A DNA stretch of 64,000 nucleotides from Bugulina stolonifera (Eukaryota; Bryozoa; Gymnolaemata; Cheilostomatida; Bugulidae), in assembly GCA_935421135.1 (NCBI GenBank), contig OW285194.1, forward strand, positions 9,943,376 through 10,007,375, read 5' to 3'. The notes under the pieces were generated by a model. It had not been told where the DNA came from, ran no database searches, and was given only the letters and a program-made list of their open reading frames with translations. Of this stretch, positions 24,401 through 36,296 are shown piece after piece. Each line of letters opens with the position of its first letter. Position 1 is the first letter of the stretch. Made by a program: the position numbers and the translations under genes.

Positions 24401-25949
24401 TGTAAAATCCTGAGATTAAAGCACACTATCAGAGGAAGCCATGGGAAGTTGGCAAATCCATTTTATTTTAAATGATATTCAGACAAATAGAAAAATGTTA
24501 CAGATTGTGTTTATACATGTATGATTATCACTTTGTATTTTTTTTAATAATAAGATTTTATTGAAATATGCAAATTTCATATGTATGAGAAGTCAACTTA
24601 CCTCATTATTCACCTATCAGGCACCTTGCTCTATTAATAATTACTGGTCTTGGTAATTAGATTAATGGAATATTAATTTGATTACTTACACAGAGCGTAC
24701 AGTGACAAGCCTGGTACTGTCACTTAGGAAGCCAGACAAAAAATAGTTTGTTATGCAAATGGTCTCCGAATAAAAGGAAGTGGGTGTATGATTCATATTA
24801 TATACTTTCTAGCAACTACCCAACTTGTACATTAAATGCTAAAATTGTATCTACTATCTTACTTACGCATGCACATGCAAAAATAGATGTTAACACAATA
24901 TGTGTATTTGTTAATGTTTTCTCTACCATTGAGAGAGAACAAGTGCAGTAATTGCAGCTTTGCCCTTGAGGCACCTACTACCTAAACACTAGTCCAGTCC
25001 TTCAGGCTAGGTGTGTGGTCAAACATTGTGATCTTAACTAACAGACTATACTGACAAAACCTATCCACAATATTTTCTAGCTATAGGAGATCATTGTGAT
25101 GCATCGATGTGTTGATTAACTTCCAGCCAATGACCAGCGAATCTCCAAACTGGAACATTCTAGCAGATTAAACCAAAATTTAACAATATGCAATAATTGT
25201 AATCATCAATGTTAACATAAAACAGCATGAAAACTACTGTATATGATTTTATTCCTATCAGTGTCACACGAAACACACTCAGCCTATTCTGTCAAGTCAT
25301 AGAAATACATTCCACTACATGAACCTACCACACACCATGATTATACGTCTTCCTTTCTGTTTTCTTTATCACTTTTCTAGCAATCACTTTATTAACTATT
25401 TTACCACAGGTAGGGTATAGATGACATTATAAGTGTCAATACTGTCTAGTCATGAGAGATTATTTCAACATATGATTCAGTGAAGCAACTTCCAGCACAT
25501 AACAAAAAATTCAAAATAGTTCCACTTTAATGTAATCCATGCCTTATTTGATTGGTATTGCGGTTACCATTCTGAGACATGCGATTAGTAGTGAGTTATT
25601 TCTACCATGTGTCACAGGAAACGTACAAGTCTGTCATAAAGTCAATAACTGTTATAGATCACAGTGAACTGACAATTTTAAAACTGAAATAATGATTATG
25701 TATTTTATGCTTTCACAAATAAAGTAGATTAATGAGTTATAATTTGATTATACAGACACGGTGTACAGTAAAGAACATGGTAGAGCTAACCTTATAGCAC
25801 TACTGTCCTACCTCATCTCTACCTCAATTTAGAAAAAGATGACTATCCTTTCAGAACCTATGTAGCTGTCTTACCTGACATTAATCAGAGAAAGTAAATC
25901 TCATAATACATGTAATTTATTGACCCGTATTTTCAGAAAAGAGTCATAT

Positions 25950-26184
25950 CACCTCTTTGGCCCACTAGAATTGTCACATGTAGCAGCAGTCATTGAAACT
26001 GCACGAAAATAGTTCAAGACATAGCTGTCGGAAATCCATGCTCCAGGAATTGAGAATCTCATAGGATGATGGAACAAATGTGTCGAGAAGGCCAGTACTT
26101 GGTTGAGAAGTGAGCAAACATGCGATTCTCTATTTATTGCAATAAAATTTTATAAGAAAATTCCCACTACTTATCGACTGACCT
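25950..26184. mobile_element. 235-bp insertion in A unit 5 with TCATAT target duplication
   Basis: TCATAT lies on both sides (25944-25949 and 26185-26190). Other units have the continuous sequence GAGTCATATAATTATCTG. The insert starts CACCTCTTTGGCCC, has no inverted ends, and carries an AATAAA-like run near its right end. It could be a SINE-like or processed fragment; no source was recognised. Confidence 0.6.
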
Positions 26185-26433
26185 TCATATAATTATCTGA
26201 TGCTGGTGTGTCCTCAGCAATGCAATGTCAGTATCAATACAATCGATACACATTGTAATAAAAATTATACTGTATACAATAACCATTAAAAGTTCAGGTT
26301 ATATATTGTTATATAAAATATGATATTACATCCACAGCACTAATTGCTTTGAGAGCCATAACTACACTATTTATTATTTTGCAAGTAACATCTAGATCTT
26401 GTAGCCTGCATGTTCATGTTGTAAATGAAGATG

Positions 26434-26500
26434 CACTGCACATGCACATGCACATGAATATGAACATGGACATGTACATGCACATGTACATGAACATGAG
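26434..26500. repeat. Hexamer microsatellite of ACATGN type
   Basis: A run of ACATGC, ACATGA and ACATGT hexamers. The same self-complementary words occur as short runs throughout the window. Confidence 0.8.
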
Positions 26501-27385
26501 CGCAATTGTCTTGGTAGCCTTGATAATTAACATTTCTACTTGCTTCTTAAAACATAATATTATGTTCATCTTGTGGGTAAGTCAGGAAGTGACATTAAAG
26601 TCACCTGTAGTTTCTAGTACTTTCCTATTTGCAGTTCTTTAATTTAAAACTTTTTTAATCATTTTCAGATAGAAGCTAATGTTTGTGAAAATTGCGCAGT
26701 CTTGTAATGATACATGCAGTGCAAGCAACATGTGATTCAAGCTATCTGAGAGAGTATACAAGACATGTGTGGGTTAAATTATATGCAAGTTGTTTATTAG
26801 AATCTTAGAAAAATAAAACAAAACAATGAATTCAAACAAGTGAGTGAAAATATAAGAAGAACAAAACAATCAACTGCAACTTCTAATCAATAGCACAAAT
26901 TTACGGATTAGAGTTCATTGTTGATGCTGCTTCTAGCGTCAAATTAGTTTGAGTGTCCTTTCCGTTCCAATCCAATTCAGTCTATCATTCAGAAATCTAT
27001 AATACGTGTAAGAAGTTACAAAAATAAAGCTACGCAATACAGTCATGTACATTTAAAATCCATATTCCTCAGTGCCAGAGTCAAAAGGCCATGTTGTAAA
27101 ATTTAGTTGACAAAGATATCACACTTCGTACCCACAATAGTATGTGTAAGGACCCAAATTATATTTTATTGTTCAGATAAAATTACATGTATTTTGTATC
27201 ATTTCATCTAAATATTTAACATAAATATTATGGAATTATTTCCAAGTTTGCTACTTCATGATTTATATATACATGTACACATATGTTTCCATGTATGTAA
27301 CAGAATGTATATTATCCATATATTTCAGTTTATTTTGTCGGAAAAAGTCTAATAATTACAGTATTCCAAACCTACCATGTGTAAT

Positions 27386-27667
27386 CTAGTACTGGCTGTA
27401 AGTATTGTATCTGTTGTAGGAACGTCCTCTGTTGTTGTAGGAACGTCCTCTGTTGTTGTAGGAACGTCCTCTGTTGTACCCTCCTCTGTTGTACCCTCCT
27501 CTGTTGTACCCTCCTCTGTTGTACCCTCCTCTGTTGTACCCTCTGTTGTACCCTCCTCTGTTATAGTGACTTGTTCCATAGTTGGTCCTACCATAGTACT
27601 GACTATATCCGCTGGAGGCAGCAGCAACAGCAAGGCAGACAGCGAGGAGGATTGCAATGACCTTCAT
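27386..27667 (-). CDS. Gene A5: secreted GGYNR-repeat small protein, 93 aa (innermost minus gene)
   Basis: Signal peptide as in the family; the mature start (SGYSQYYGRT) follows A1, then NYGTSHYNRGG as in the B genes. The middle is a tandem array of GGYNR and GYNR units followed by three RSYNNRG-type units and RYNTYSQY. The DNA repeat alternates 15-bp and 12-bp steps built on GGGTACAACAGA. It has no acidic residues and no Cys. Exons: 5'UTR exon ending 27957; CDS exon 27682-27376; donor GTAGG; 3'UTR exon starting 26996; AATAAA at 26798-26793. Closest to B1, which faces the other way across the central spacer. Confidence 0.85.
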   Translation of the reverse strand: MKVIAILLAVCLAVAAASSGYSQYYGRTNYGTSHYNRGGYNRGYNRGGYNRGGYNRGGYNRGGYNRGRSYNNRGRSYNNRGRSYNRYNTYSQY

Positions 27668-28027
27668 GATGTTGATTTTTGTCTGTAGCAACAGAATATT
27701 ACGTGAACATGCAGGAACTGTGTATTATTTTCTAGAATCAGCATTTGTATGTACTGTACATATAACTAGAAACATGTCAAATAATGATAATTTGATCCAC
27801 ATGAAAACTGAATATTAGTTTTAACAACTAAAACTACATTTTTTTCTCAAGCTATATTTTTCCAATTGAACAACGATGGTATTGAAAAATTTAGTTGCCC
27901 TTGGTGTGAGGATCTTAGTCTGGAAAACCAACATAGCAAATTATAGTCATACTTACAGTTGTTTGGAGTAGAGAGATGGTTGTACTGGAACAGCTAGTAG
28001 GATTCTGATTTAATTTCTGTAACTGAC

Positions 28028-28084
28028 TCTCTATTTATACTAGATGATGACTCATCAATACTCATAATCACAGATCATTATTCT
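28028..28084 (-). promoter_or_regulatory. A5 core promoter: TATA box plus AP-1-like site
   Basis: Minus-strand TATAAATAG is at 28039-28031 and TGAGTCA at 28054-28048, in the conserved upstream block. Confidence 0.75.
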
Positions 28085-28799
28085 AAATGTGGAAATGAGT
28101 GACAATGATAGATTACTATCAATAATGTACCCGTATGACTATAATTAATTAGTTTTCAAAGTACATGCAGTTGTTGAGCTGCACAGTGAAAACTGATATT
28201 TGTAGCTTTGAAATCAGTTAGTTTGGTAATGATTGTGAATCACCTCCACCTCGTATAAATAGTTATTGTCAATATTTATGTGGATTTAAATAAAATTCAT
28301 TCTCCTTAACTGATTCAAGCTCGCAGTAATGCTCTTTTTATCTGTCTTATTTATAGCAAGCTGGAATTTGAATGAATTGTTTCTATCACCTACATGTATC
28401 TTTATTTGATACTTTAATCTGGTTGCTGCTAAGTTATACAAAAATAATTTGACTTTCAGTTCAGTAATGTAGACATTAAAGTTCCTTTTCTGCTAATACA
28501 TTGTACAAGGAAATAATTCTATTATCTTTACTTCATATTTGGCTTGGTCATCATAAACAGTGTCAGCAGAAAACATTATTGGTTACTTGTAGGTTTGGAG
28601 CGGATTCCTTCAGTGTTAGCCAGTACAAATCTGCAATCTAGAACTCAAAATGAGAATTCATGCTTTGCTTGCAGATGACACCAAGTCATTGCACACAGCT
28701 GTGACACATTGGATCTGTTCAAGCTTTCAGTCTAAAAGTAAACATCAAGAAGACGAAAGTATTTAATGTCTCCGCGGCTTACATGTAAATGTCCGGCAC

Positions 28800-29035
28800 A
28801 GCTCAACTTGTTAAAACGTTTTCCGGCACAGAATTGTGAACACACTGGCCTGGGTCGAAAGCAAAATTCCCAGTTGCGTGTTAAAAAACAAGCTCTGCCA
28901 ATTGAGCTAGGGATGGTCTTCTCGGGCCAAGCAAAATCCTAGGCCAGTAGCTGTTTGGGCCGGACAGCCATCGATAGATTTTTATTTGTGACACAGGTTG
29001 GTCGAAGAGGTCACAAAGACACTAGTTGTACCGGC
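28800..29035 (-). mobile_element. tRNA-derived SINE-like repeat, best copy
   Basis: The minus strand reads CCCTAGCTCAATTGGCAGAG, an almost perfect RNA polymerase III A box in tRNA context. About 40 bases further on is TTTCGACCCAGG, a weak B box. The tail is shared with the copies at 7145 and 13745. It lies directly beside the LINE relic, as expected if the LINE supplied its 3' end, but this is inference. Confidence 0.55.
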
Positions 29036-29079
29036 CAGTTGCTGAGTCACATAGTGCCAGCCTGACTATCAACATCAAC

Positions 29080-29560
29080 AACAAAAAGCTAGCCTGCATT
29101 TAAAGATTCAAGTGCCTCGGTAAGCAGCCATGAGCAACAGCAAAGTGAATGAAGATATCAACACAACGGTGCAGCAAATACCTCCGCATGCAGTGGCAGA
29201 CTGAAGCAGAGGGTCTGGTGTAACAAGAATCTCACATTCAAAACTAAATGCTCAGTATATAATAGAGCTGCTATTCTATTTTCTTCATTGTTTGGTGTAG
29301 GGACATGGCCAATATAAATAAACTAGTATTCCATAAATTCAACACCTACAATATGAGATAACTTCAACAAATCCTATAAATTATACTATGTGTCCAGACT
29401 TAATTTCAAACACAGACATCCTTTGCACTGGCACATTCAACTACTACATGTGCATTGTATATTCAAACTCCTCATTCAGAGGAACATGAGGTGGGCTAGT
29501 CAAGTACACAGGATGCATGAATATGGTAATGTATGTAGATTGATGGAAAGATCCTGTAAA
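29080..29560 (+). mobile_element. LINE 3'-end relic (unit 5)
   Basis: A frame beginning near 29200 reads GRLKQRVWCNKNLTFKTK and continues to SSLFGVGTW near 29309 (Glu of the ETW motif changed to Gly). ISNTDILCTGTF follows near 29400, then IQRNMRWASQVHRMHEYGN near 29475-29530. Frame changes between the blocks show it is dead. This is the longest copy of the relic in the A array. Confidence 0.7.
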
Positions 29561-30121
29561 ATCCTGATATTAAAGCACACTATCAGAGGAAACCCATGGG
29601 AAGTTGGCAAATCCATTTCATTTTAAATGATACTGAGACAAATGAAAAAATGTTATATGTATGATTATCACTTTGTATATTTTTACAATAATATTATTTT
29701 ATTGAAATATGCAAATTGCATATGGTTCAGAAATCAACTTGTTTCATATTCACCTGTCAGGCACCTTGCTCTGTTAGTGATCACTTGTGTTGTTAACTAG
29801 ATTAATGGATTATTAATGTAGTTACGGTGCACATAGCGTACAGTGACAAGCCTGGTACAGTCACTTAGGAAGCCCAACAAGAAATAGTTTCTTATGTAAA
29901 TGATCTCCGATTAAAGGGAAGTGGGTGTCTAATTTAAATTATATACTTGTTACTGCTACCAGAGATTTATGTCAAGTATGAACTACTGCCCTAATTATTT
30001 ATCTACAGACAAACAATGGAGTAAAATGTAAAGTGGTTTATTGCTTGCTAAAGGGCTATTATTTGGAGGGTGGGTAGAGGGTCGTACCAATATAGTTAAA
30101 GTTATCTCAACCATGTAAGCC

Positions 30122-30535
30122 TGCAGGCATTTCTTCCTCTTCCTCAAGAGGTTCCCACTCCATGTGGGGTAGCTACTGACAGCACCAATGCCTTTTACTC
30201 AATCATGTGTGTTTTCTCTGTTGGTACCCATTGCTTCCATGTACAATGTATATTATCACTCAGCCTACGCTTCGATCTTCCTCTTTTTCTTCTTCCTGGC
30301 GAGCCCATAATCATTATTCTTCTTGTCACATAGTCAACTTCCCTCCTTTCTACATGTCCAAATCATCTTAATCTTACCTGCCTACACTTTTTTGTCTCAC
30401 CCTTAATGCCTAACCTCTTCCTTATATTTTCATTTTTGACTTCATCGAATAAGCTGTAACCACATGGCCACCTACTCATCTCCAATTCTGTGACCTCTGT
30501 TTAATATCCTGCCTTTCTGTCATTGGCGCTGTTAT
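30122..30535 (-). mobile_element. LINE polyprotein C-terminal fragment, a different LINE from the A-unit relic
   Basis: The minus strand encodes EMSRWPCGYSLFDEVKNENI, then RKRLGIKG, then LR-stop-FGHVERRE (Trp changed to a stop) and GRRKRGRSKRR. This is the well-known tail of many animal non-LTR retrotransposon polyproteins (RWMCG...IRxRLG...LRWFGHVxR...GRRxRGRPxxRW). Both ends are truncated. The stop and decayed 3' part mark it as a pseudogene. Confidence 0.75.
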
Positions 30536-30639
30536 ACCGATCAATATTTTTGTTACATTTTGCATCATACAAACAGTATTGGATAAAAACACAAGATATA
30601 TTTATAACATAATATAATACATGCAGTCAGGCGAAATTA

Positions 30640-30970
30640 TTGTGACGTGCTGTTAGGCAACTTCCAGCACGCGACCAGAAAAGCTCCAAGTTTGATCATT
30701 GTAGCGGATTAAATCTGGCATTAGCAATGTGCAATAATAAATAATTAGTAGTTAAAATTAACATGACACAGTGTTATAAGGCCATTCTTATCACAGTCAC
30801 ATGATACACACTCATAATTCTTGATATCTCCTACTGCCTAAACCTCACACACAGTCATGATTATGCATTTCTTGCCCTCTCGACCAGATTAATGAGCTAT
30901 TAATGTGATTAGACAGGCATACCGTACAGTGAAGTGCACGGTACAGCTATTTTGGTAGTGCAAATACTAA
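30640..30970. repeat. Diverged fragment of A-unit sequence
   Basis: Blocks such as the AACTTCCAGC...GCGGATTAAA region and the ATTAACATGA...CAGTCACATGATACACACTC region match A units (for example 8330-8500) with many changes. This suggests an old, truncated sixth unit next to the centre. Confidence 0.55.
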
Positions 30971-32719
30971 TTAAGGGAAGTGAACATCGTGAAAATTGTG
31001 AAAATTTGGTAACTTTATTCTGATGTGGCGAAGTACTGCAAGTTTAAAGGCATTAAACACTGTAATTTACATCGACAAATAATACATAGGGTACAATGTA
31101 TGTGACTTTGCCCACAGAGTCAGCTGCTGTAACTACGGGGAGTGGGTCTAGTCTAGCAGCATAAAAATATTAATTAGAGCAAAGTATTCTTTCCAGGTTA
31201 CAAGACAGACAAGACATATATGTATTTTAAATCTAACTCCTGTCTATAATGGGGTTTGAACAGTAGTCTTTTCCAGTTACCCTGAAGGTTAACTATACAC
31301 TCACCCACTTTGTCGAGACTTGGATCATTACCGATCTTGTTTCTTTATTTTTTTACCATCTCATTGCCGCTAAAAATTTGCATAGACATAGAATTGTTGG
31401 CAGAACATATAATTAGCAGCAAAACTTGCTTTATCTTCCACCAAAAATAAAATTAATGCATAGATTGGAATGGCTATTTTAATAACTACAATTCTTGTTG
31501 TATATTTGGACATTTCAGTGTAAGCCTAATAGAAATACACTTGTACAATGCATTATAAAAGGTTAATTTTCAATAGAAAGCAAATTTCCATGCTGTTGAT
31601 AATAGTACTAAACGCATTACAGCATCAGGTATGCATGCCCTCATTTTGCATGTAAGTTTCGCAAAGAATAAAAAGGAAATTACCAAAGTAACAGACACAG
31701 GCTGCACGCTGTGAATCACTGTGCCATGTGCCAGAAATAAAAATCTGTGCAAAGAAATCCAAAAAGATTTTCTATGTATATAGTGATGAGCTTTGTACAA
31801 TGTAAATGACAAATCTGGATCTGCCATTGATGCCAGTTAATATGCATGCACATGTATTGTATATAGTTTTATTTTTGCCTTTGCTTACGTCCGATCATTC
31901 AATTGTGCCAACAAACATATAAATTCTTACAATAACAAAAACACTATTTAGGTGTAATTTACATAATGTGCGACTATCTACGAAGTTCTTATGCAAATTT
32001 CACCGAAAATCTGAGTTAAAGCACCAAGGTTGGTGCCAGTAAGGTTCAAATTCTGTTTAAATATTACCGGCCAATTCTCCCACACCACCTCTTACTGCTC
32101 AGGATGTGTGGTTGGTGTTGGCAAAATATAGATACTTGGTACCAGACCGTGATACCAGCCATCAAGGAAGTGGAAGCCTGCTTTGAATGTATGAATATTA
32201 ATCTAAATACTTGGCTTGTGTGATGACTGAATATCAATGACCAAGCAAAAATTTAGCTGAAGAAGCCATGATAATTCAGTTCAGTAAAAATTTACTTAGT
32301 GACATTAGCCAAGACTGTGTGGAAATATTAACTAGCTAAAGTAATAATTACCATTAATTACCATTTTCGGAAGCCAAACTACATGTATGTTTTTTTCTCT
32401 TTTTTGCAAAATAATGATGATGATGTTTTGCCGCTTAAATATAGGGCTGGAGACTGTCAGAAGTATTTCAGAAAAGGAAATACTTTTGAAAATGTCACAG
32501 AATTTGAATAATAGGTACGCTCAAACAGAAGCACACTTTTAACGTCTGTGCCAACAGCAAAAAACCTGCGCTTGAGGAGTGCAAAGTAGTACGTATGTGT
32601 TTATTATGCAACTCTGCCGGTCTTCATTATGACATTGAACTACTTGAAAAATTCAACAGCCATCAACCTTGACAGCGCTCAGCATGCATCCTTCCTCATT
32701 ACCAGTTTTGTTTCCCAGG

Positions 32720-32940
32720 TAAGAAAGCTAAGATCTGAAGAAATCAGCAGTTTTTTCTTATTTGGGGTGGAGAAGGGATCTTCACGCTGCCCTTAGCATT
32801 ATGAAAGCATTATAAGGTTGGCTGCTCTTCCTAACACCACTTATTAGGTTTAGAGAGGCCGATCCTGAATCTCCCACAGGACAGTCCAAAGCCCTATAAC
32901 TCCTGGGCCACAGGTGTAAGGAAATCGATGCTATTCATGC
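32720..32940 (-). mobile_element. tRNA-derived SINE-like repeat, second family
   Basis: Homologous to 36950-37150, 48200-48310 and 63320-63540. On the minus strand it has TGTGGCCCAGGAG as an A-box-like word, then GGATCGGCC in place of the B box, then a conserved body GTTAGGAAGAGCAGCC. Confidence 0.4.
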
Positions 32941-33010
32941 TAACTGTGGTAACTGCCATCCTGCAAGTACATGTAGATTGTATGAATCACATCATATGAC
33001 AATTCTGTTT

Positions 33011-33058
33011 GATCTTACTAAAGCATTACCTACATGTAGGTAATGCTTTAGTAAGATC
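33011..33058. repeat. 48-bp perfect palindrome without spacer
   Basis: The left half GATCTTACTAAAGCATTACC continues TACA, and the right half is its exact reverse complement, centred on ACATGT. Pairing stops at both ends (T at 33010 against G at 33059). No unit copy of it was seen elsewhere in the window. Confidence 0.95.
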
Positions 33059-33825
33059 GTATATATTTATTGTTTAGACGAACCTCAAATCTATCACAAC
33101 AATTGAAGTTGTTTCTCTCAGTCGTGTGCTGCTGGTGGGGCGTGTTGATCCCTTATTGGTGACTCAAAGTTGAAGCCTACCTGATAGCTGAGAATATTCT
33201 TGCTGATTTATAATTATGATAATTTAAAAGTGCATTACAAAAAATTTAGTCTGTATTTACTGTAAGTTTTCTATAGCAAATGGTTTCTAATGCATCCTAC
33301 AAGCTTTTTTTACATTGCAAAGTTTTTAGAGCAAACTATTGAATATACAACCGATGGTGTTAAATGTTGAACTTCAAATGGCTCAAAAGGAATATTGAAT
33401 GGGCAATGAAGTGAATGCTATTCTATGTACATCCATAATTTTTTTCAACTGGCTCACCTTGCTAACAGTCTTTTCCCATACTGTTAGCCAAATAAAGTTT
33501 AGCAAGGTGTGAACATCCATTCAACAGTCATCCCAACCAGATTTAGTGGTTGAGTTGGGACCTAAGGCTAAAGATCCTGAGACATTATGTCGTGACATAA
33601 TTCACTTCCTACTTTTATAAATAGACAACAAAGTTGATTGATAAATAATTATCTCTTAGAACACAAGCTATTTGGTGTGGGAAAGGGGCGGTGGTTCCCT
33701 TGGTGATCTGTTAACCTGAAGATCAAAGGCTTAATATGTTCCACTAGCACTTACATGTATTATTGTAGCTGAAATCTGCAAGTAAATTCATTAATTATAC
33801 ATGTAGCAACTTCCATAACTTTTTT

Positions 33826-33882
33826 AGAATAATGATTTGTGATCATGAATATTGATGAGTCATTATCTAGTATAAATAGAGA
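33826..33882 (+). promoter_or_regulatory. B1 core promoter: TATA box plus AP-1-like site
   Basis: TGAGTCA (in ATGAGTCAT) is at 33856-33862 and TATAAATAG at 33871-33879. The upstream block differs from the others at a few bases (GATTTGTGATCATG). Confidence 0.75.
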
Positions 33883-34178
33883 GTCAGTTACAGAAGTTAA
33901 ATCAGAATCCTACTAGCTGTTCCAGTACAACCATCTCTCTACTCCAAACAACTGTAAGTATTATTATAATTCAACCTCAGACCTGGGGAAATTAGCTATT
34001 TTACTGCCACTGTTATTTAATTAATGACACTTAACTGTCAAGGTTCACAGTTCATCATGATTATCCGCTTCGCACGGAAATTTTTATAATAATTTTAAAA
34101 TGATACTACCTAGAGAGCACAATACAGAGTTCATGTATTTACACATATTTCTGTTCTCACAGGCACAAAACCCAAATC

Positions 34179-34439
34179 ATGAAGGTCATCGCAATCTTGC
34201 TCGCTGTCTGCCTTGCTGTTGCTGCTGCCTCAGGCTATGGTAGGACCAGCTATGGAACAAGTCACTATAACAGAGGAGGGTACAACAGAGGAGGGTACAA
34301 CAGAGGCGGGTACAACAGAGGGTACAACAGAGGGTACAACAGAGGAGGGTACAACAGAGGGTACAACAGAGGACGTTCCTACAACAACAGGAGAGCACAC
34401 AACACCTACAACAGATACAATACTTACAGCCAGTACTAG
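34179..34439 (+). CDS. Gene B1: secreted GGYNR-repeat small protein, 86 aa (innermost plus gene)
   Basis: Signal peptide MKVIAILLAVCLAVAAAS. The mature part begins GYGRTSYGTSHY, lacking the SGYSQYY stretch of other members. It continues with a run of GGYNR and GYNR units, then RSYNNRRAHNTYNRYNTYSQY-type ending. Exons: 5'UTR exon ending 33953; CDS exon 34163-34449; 3'UTR exon from 34886; AATAAA at 35049-35054. Its 5'UTR before the ATG (GCACAAAACCCAAATC) differs from the other eight genes, as does its shorter first intron (209 bp). It is the shortest and most divergent member, closest to A5 in the repeat. Confidence 0.85.
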   Translation: MKVIAILLAVCLAVAAASGYGRTSYGTSHYNRGGYNRGGYNRGGYNRGYNRGYNRGGYNRGYNRGRSYNNRRAHNTYNRYNTYSQY

Positions 34440-35074
34440 ATTACATATGGTAGGTTACAGAATAAAAATTTATCAGAAATACATGTAGATCTTAATTTCT
34501 GTAGGACATTATAACTTGGTTTGCTAGTTGGACAATTTCTATAGGCTTCTTTATTGATTCATTGATTTTAACTTTTTCATGTCCTCAGTGAATAACATAT
34601 TTTTAGAAAGTTCACTGTGCTGCAAAATTTATGCGAATCGAATGTGATGAATTTATCAACTCATTAAAATTAATTTAAACAAAATTACACATCAGACCTC
34701 ACCATAAAATTAAATTTGCCAGTGAATGACTTCCTATTACATTGCTGTTTATTAAATGCTTTCATTAGAATTTAGCCAAACTCTACTAAGATATTCATTG
34801 TCCTCTATGATACATGTGGAAGTATGAAAAGCACAAATGTGTATATTTTCTAGTGTTTGACCTATATTTGTACGTCTTGTTGCAGAATTCTGAATATTGG
34901 GCTGGAACGAAACGGACTCTCAAACCAACCTGACACAAACAAATTTCAAAAATGCCTCCGATGTATAACTTGTTGTTTATCTGATTTTCCTAAATACTTT
35001 TGTTACTCTTGTTTATTTTCATGTTTCTGTTGCTTTTTTTAACTTGTAAATAAATGGTCAACTACAAAAATAAT

Positions 35075-36128
35075 ATATATTATTGTTATTATCTGATAAA
35101 TGCCTGATTCAGTTTGGTTACAATGATACACATTATTGTAAATCATCATAATATTGTAATGGTTTTTGGGGGGTTGAGCTGTCGTCCTAAGACGACTCCC
35201 TTGTTCAAAATAGGTCAGGTACAACAAAAGATGCTTAAAATCATCCAAATCATGTACAAAATCAATAACGGGTAATTCTGAGAGGTCGGCCCTCTTTACA
35301 TGGGTATTAAAAGGACATACTTGCACATTACAAACATATAAGTGACAATCAACTACATAATTAGGTTGCACAGGTAAATTAGAACTGTACTAGTGTTCAC
35401 AATGTCTGAGGGAACCCAGGGAATGGGGCTGAGTCGGCCTAACCATTACAATATCAAGCAGTGAAAATCTCCCAATTTTTGCAGAGTTGGCATGTTGTGG
35501 TAAATAATGCTACACACTACATCTTTCACTACTACATTGCAAGCCTACATGACTTCTAAACTACATTGCACATCGTAGTTCTCTGAAGTTTTACAGTCAT
35601 GTTCATAATAATGTATGGCTAACCAAGGTCTCTGATATTATACATGCACATTTTACAAGGTTCAAAACCAACTGTGCACAAGATTTTGATTCGAGTTTTC
35701 AAAAGCGGTGAGAAGCATACATTACAAGTTGGGCTGACATCAAAAATTGGGATTTTATTTACAGTGAGACAGCAGACTTTTTGACTGCTAAACTACCTAA
35801 AATGTCTTTGACAACGAGCACACCTTATGGGCTGTCTCCTGTGGGCACAGTTCTCAACCAGTTACAAAACGAGCTGGTCATAAATGCCTTTTTTCGAGTA
35901 CTAGCAGGTGGAGTTATTTTTTCATGGAATTATTTGCACATGTGCGCAAGCAACTGCAAACAAAGCTAGTGAAGACAGGCAAACTAAAGCAGCCATGATT
36001 TCTCGTAGAAGTGTGAAGATAATATACAATGAAATAATAAAAGATTGATTCTGAAGCCAGAAGAGCTGCCATGTATGGTAAGAAGACGTCATAGAAATTC
36101 GCAGTGAAAAGTAGAACATTGAACAATA
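35075..36128. other. B1 downstream spacer with a copy of the dispersed 1-kb repeat
   Basis: No supported gene. About 35705-36088 is homologous to the insert at 10654-11650 and to 53430-53975 and 60410-60955. Confidence 0.5.
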
Positions 36129-36296
36129 TTCAAAAGAAAAACTTTAATTTGGTTGAACTCATGTTTCATCAAACAGAAATATTATTTCAACTTGCATGTT
36201 TCGATATATTGCTTTAGTAGTGGAGGTTTTAATTCAAGCAAGAAAAATGGGGTGAATTCCCAAGAGACTACATAGTTGCATACTATACATGTAGTT

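Larger units (their letters stand above)
24746..26790. other. Non-coding start of A unit 5
   Basis: No supported gene. It aligns with other units, but several hundred bp present in units 1-3 are deleted near 25785. It contains the insertion at 25950-26184 and a hexamer microsatellite at 26434-26500. Confidence 0.55.
1..29947 (-). repeat. A array: five direct repeat units, each with one minus-strand secreted-protein gene
   Basis: Unit starts are recognised by a recurring block (GTTTGTTATGTAAATC or close) at about 1, 7936, 14847, 20204, 24746 and 29887; the last is only about 60 bp before homology stops. Units run about 7.9, 6.9, 5.4, 4.5 and 5.1 kb. Each contains, left to right, a long shared non-coding block, the 3'UTR exon, the CDS exon, the 5'UTR exon and promoter of one gene, and LINE-derived sequence before the next unit. 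Length differences come mostly from inserted mobile elements and deletions. The arrangement fits serial unequal exchange. Confidence 0.85.
29948..33825. other. Central spacer between the two gene arms
   Basis: No supported gene. It holds a minus-strand LINE fragment (30122-30535), a diverged piece of A-unit sequence (about 30640-30970), mostly unique AT-rich DNA (31000-32700), a SINE-like block (32720-32940) and a 48-bp perfect palindrome (33011-33058). Genes on both sides point away from it. Confidence 0.6.

Noticed and set aside
27349..27657. Thr/Glu-rich frames (TTEEG repeats) in A5, B1 and B2-B4
   Set aside because: They are the same minisatellite DNA in another frame. They begin out of frame with the conserved MKV start and lose the signal peptide and common C terminus.
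31570..31827. 85-codon minus-strand frame in the central spacer
   Set aside because: No similarity to a known family was recognised, and no promoter, splice or poly(A) context was found. Chance frames of this length are expected here.
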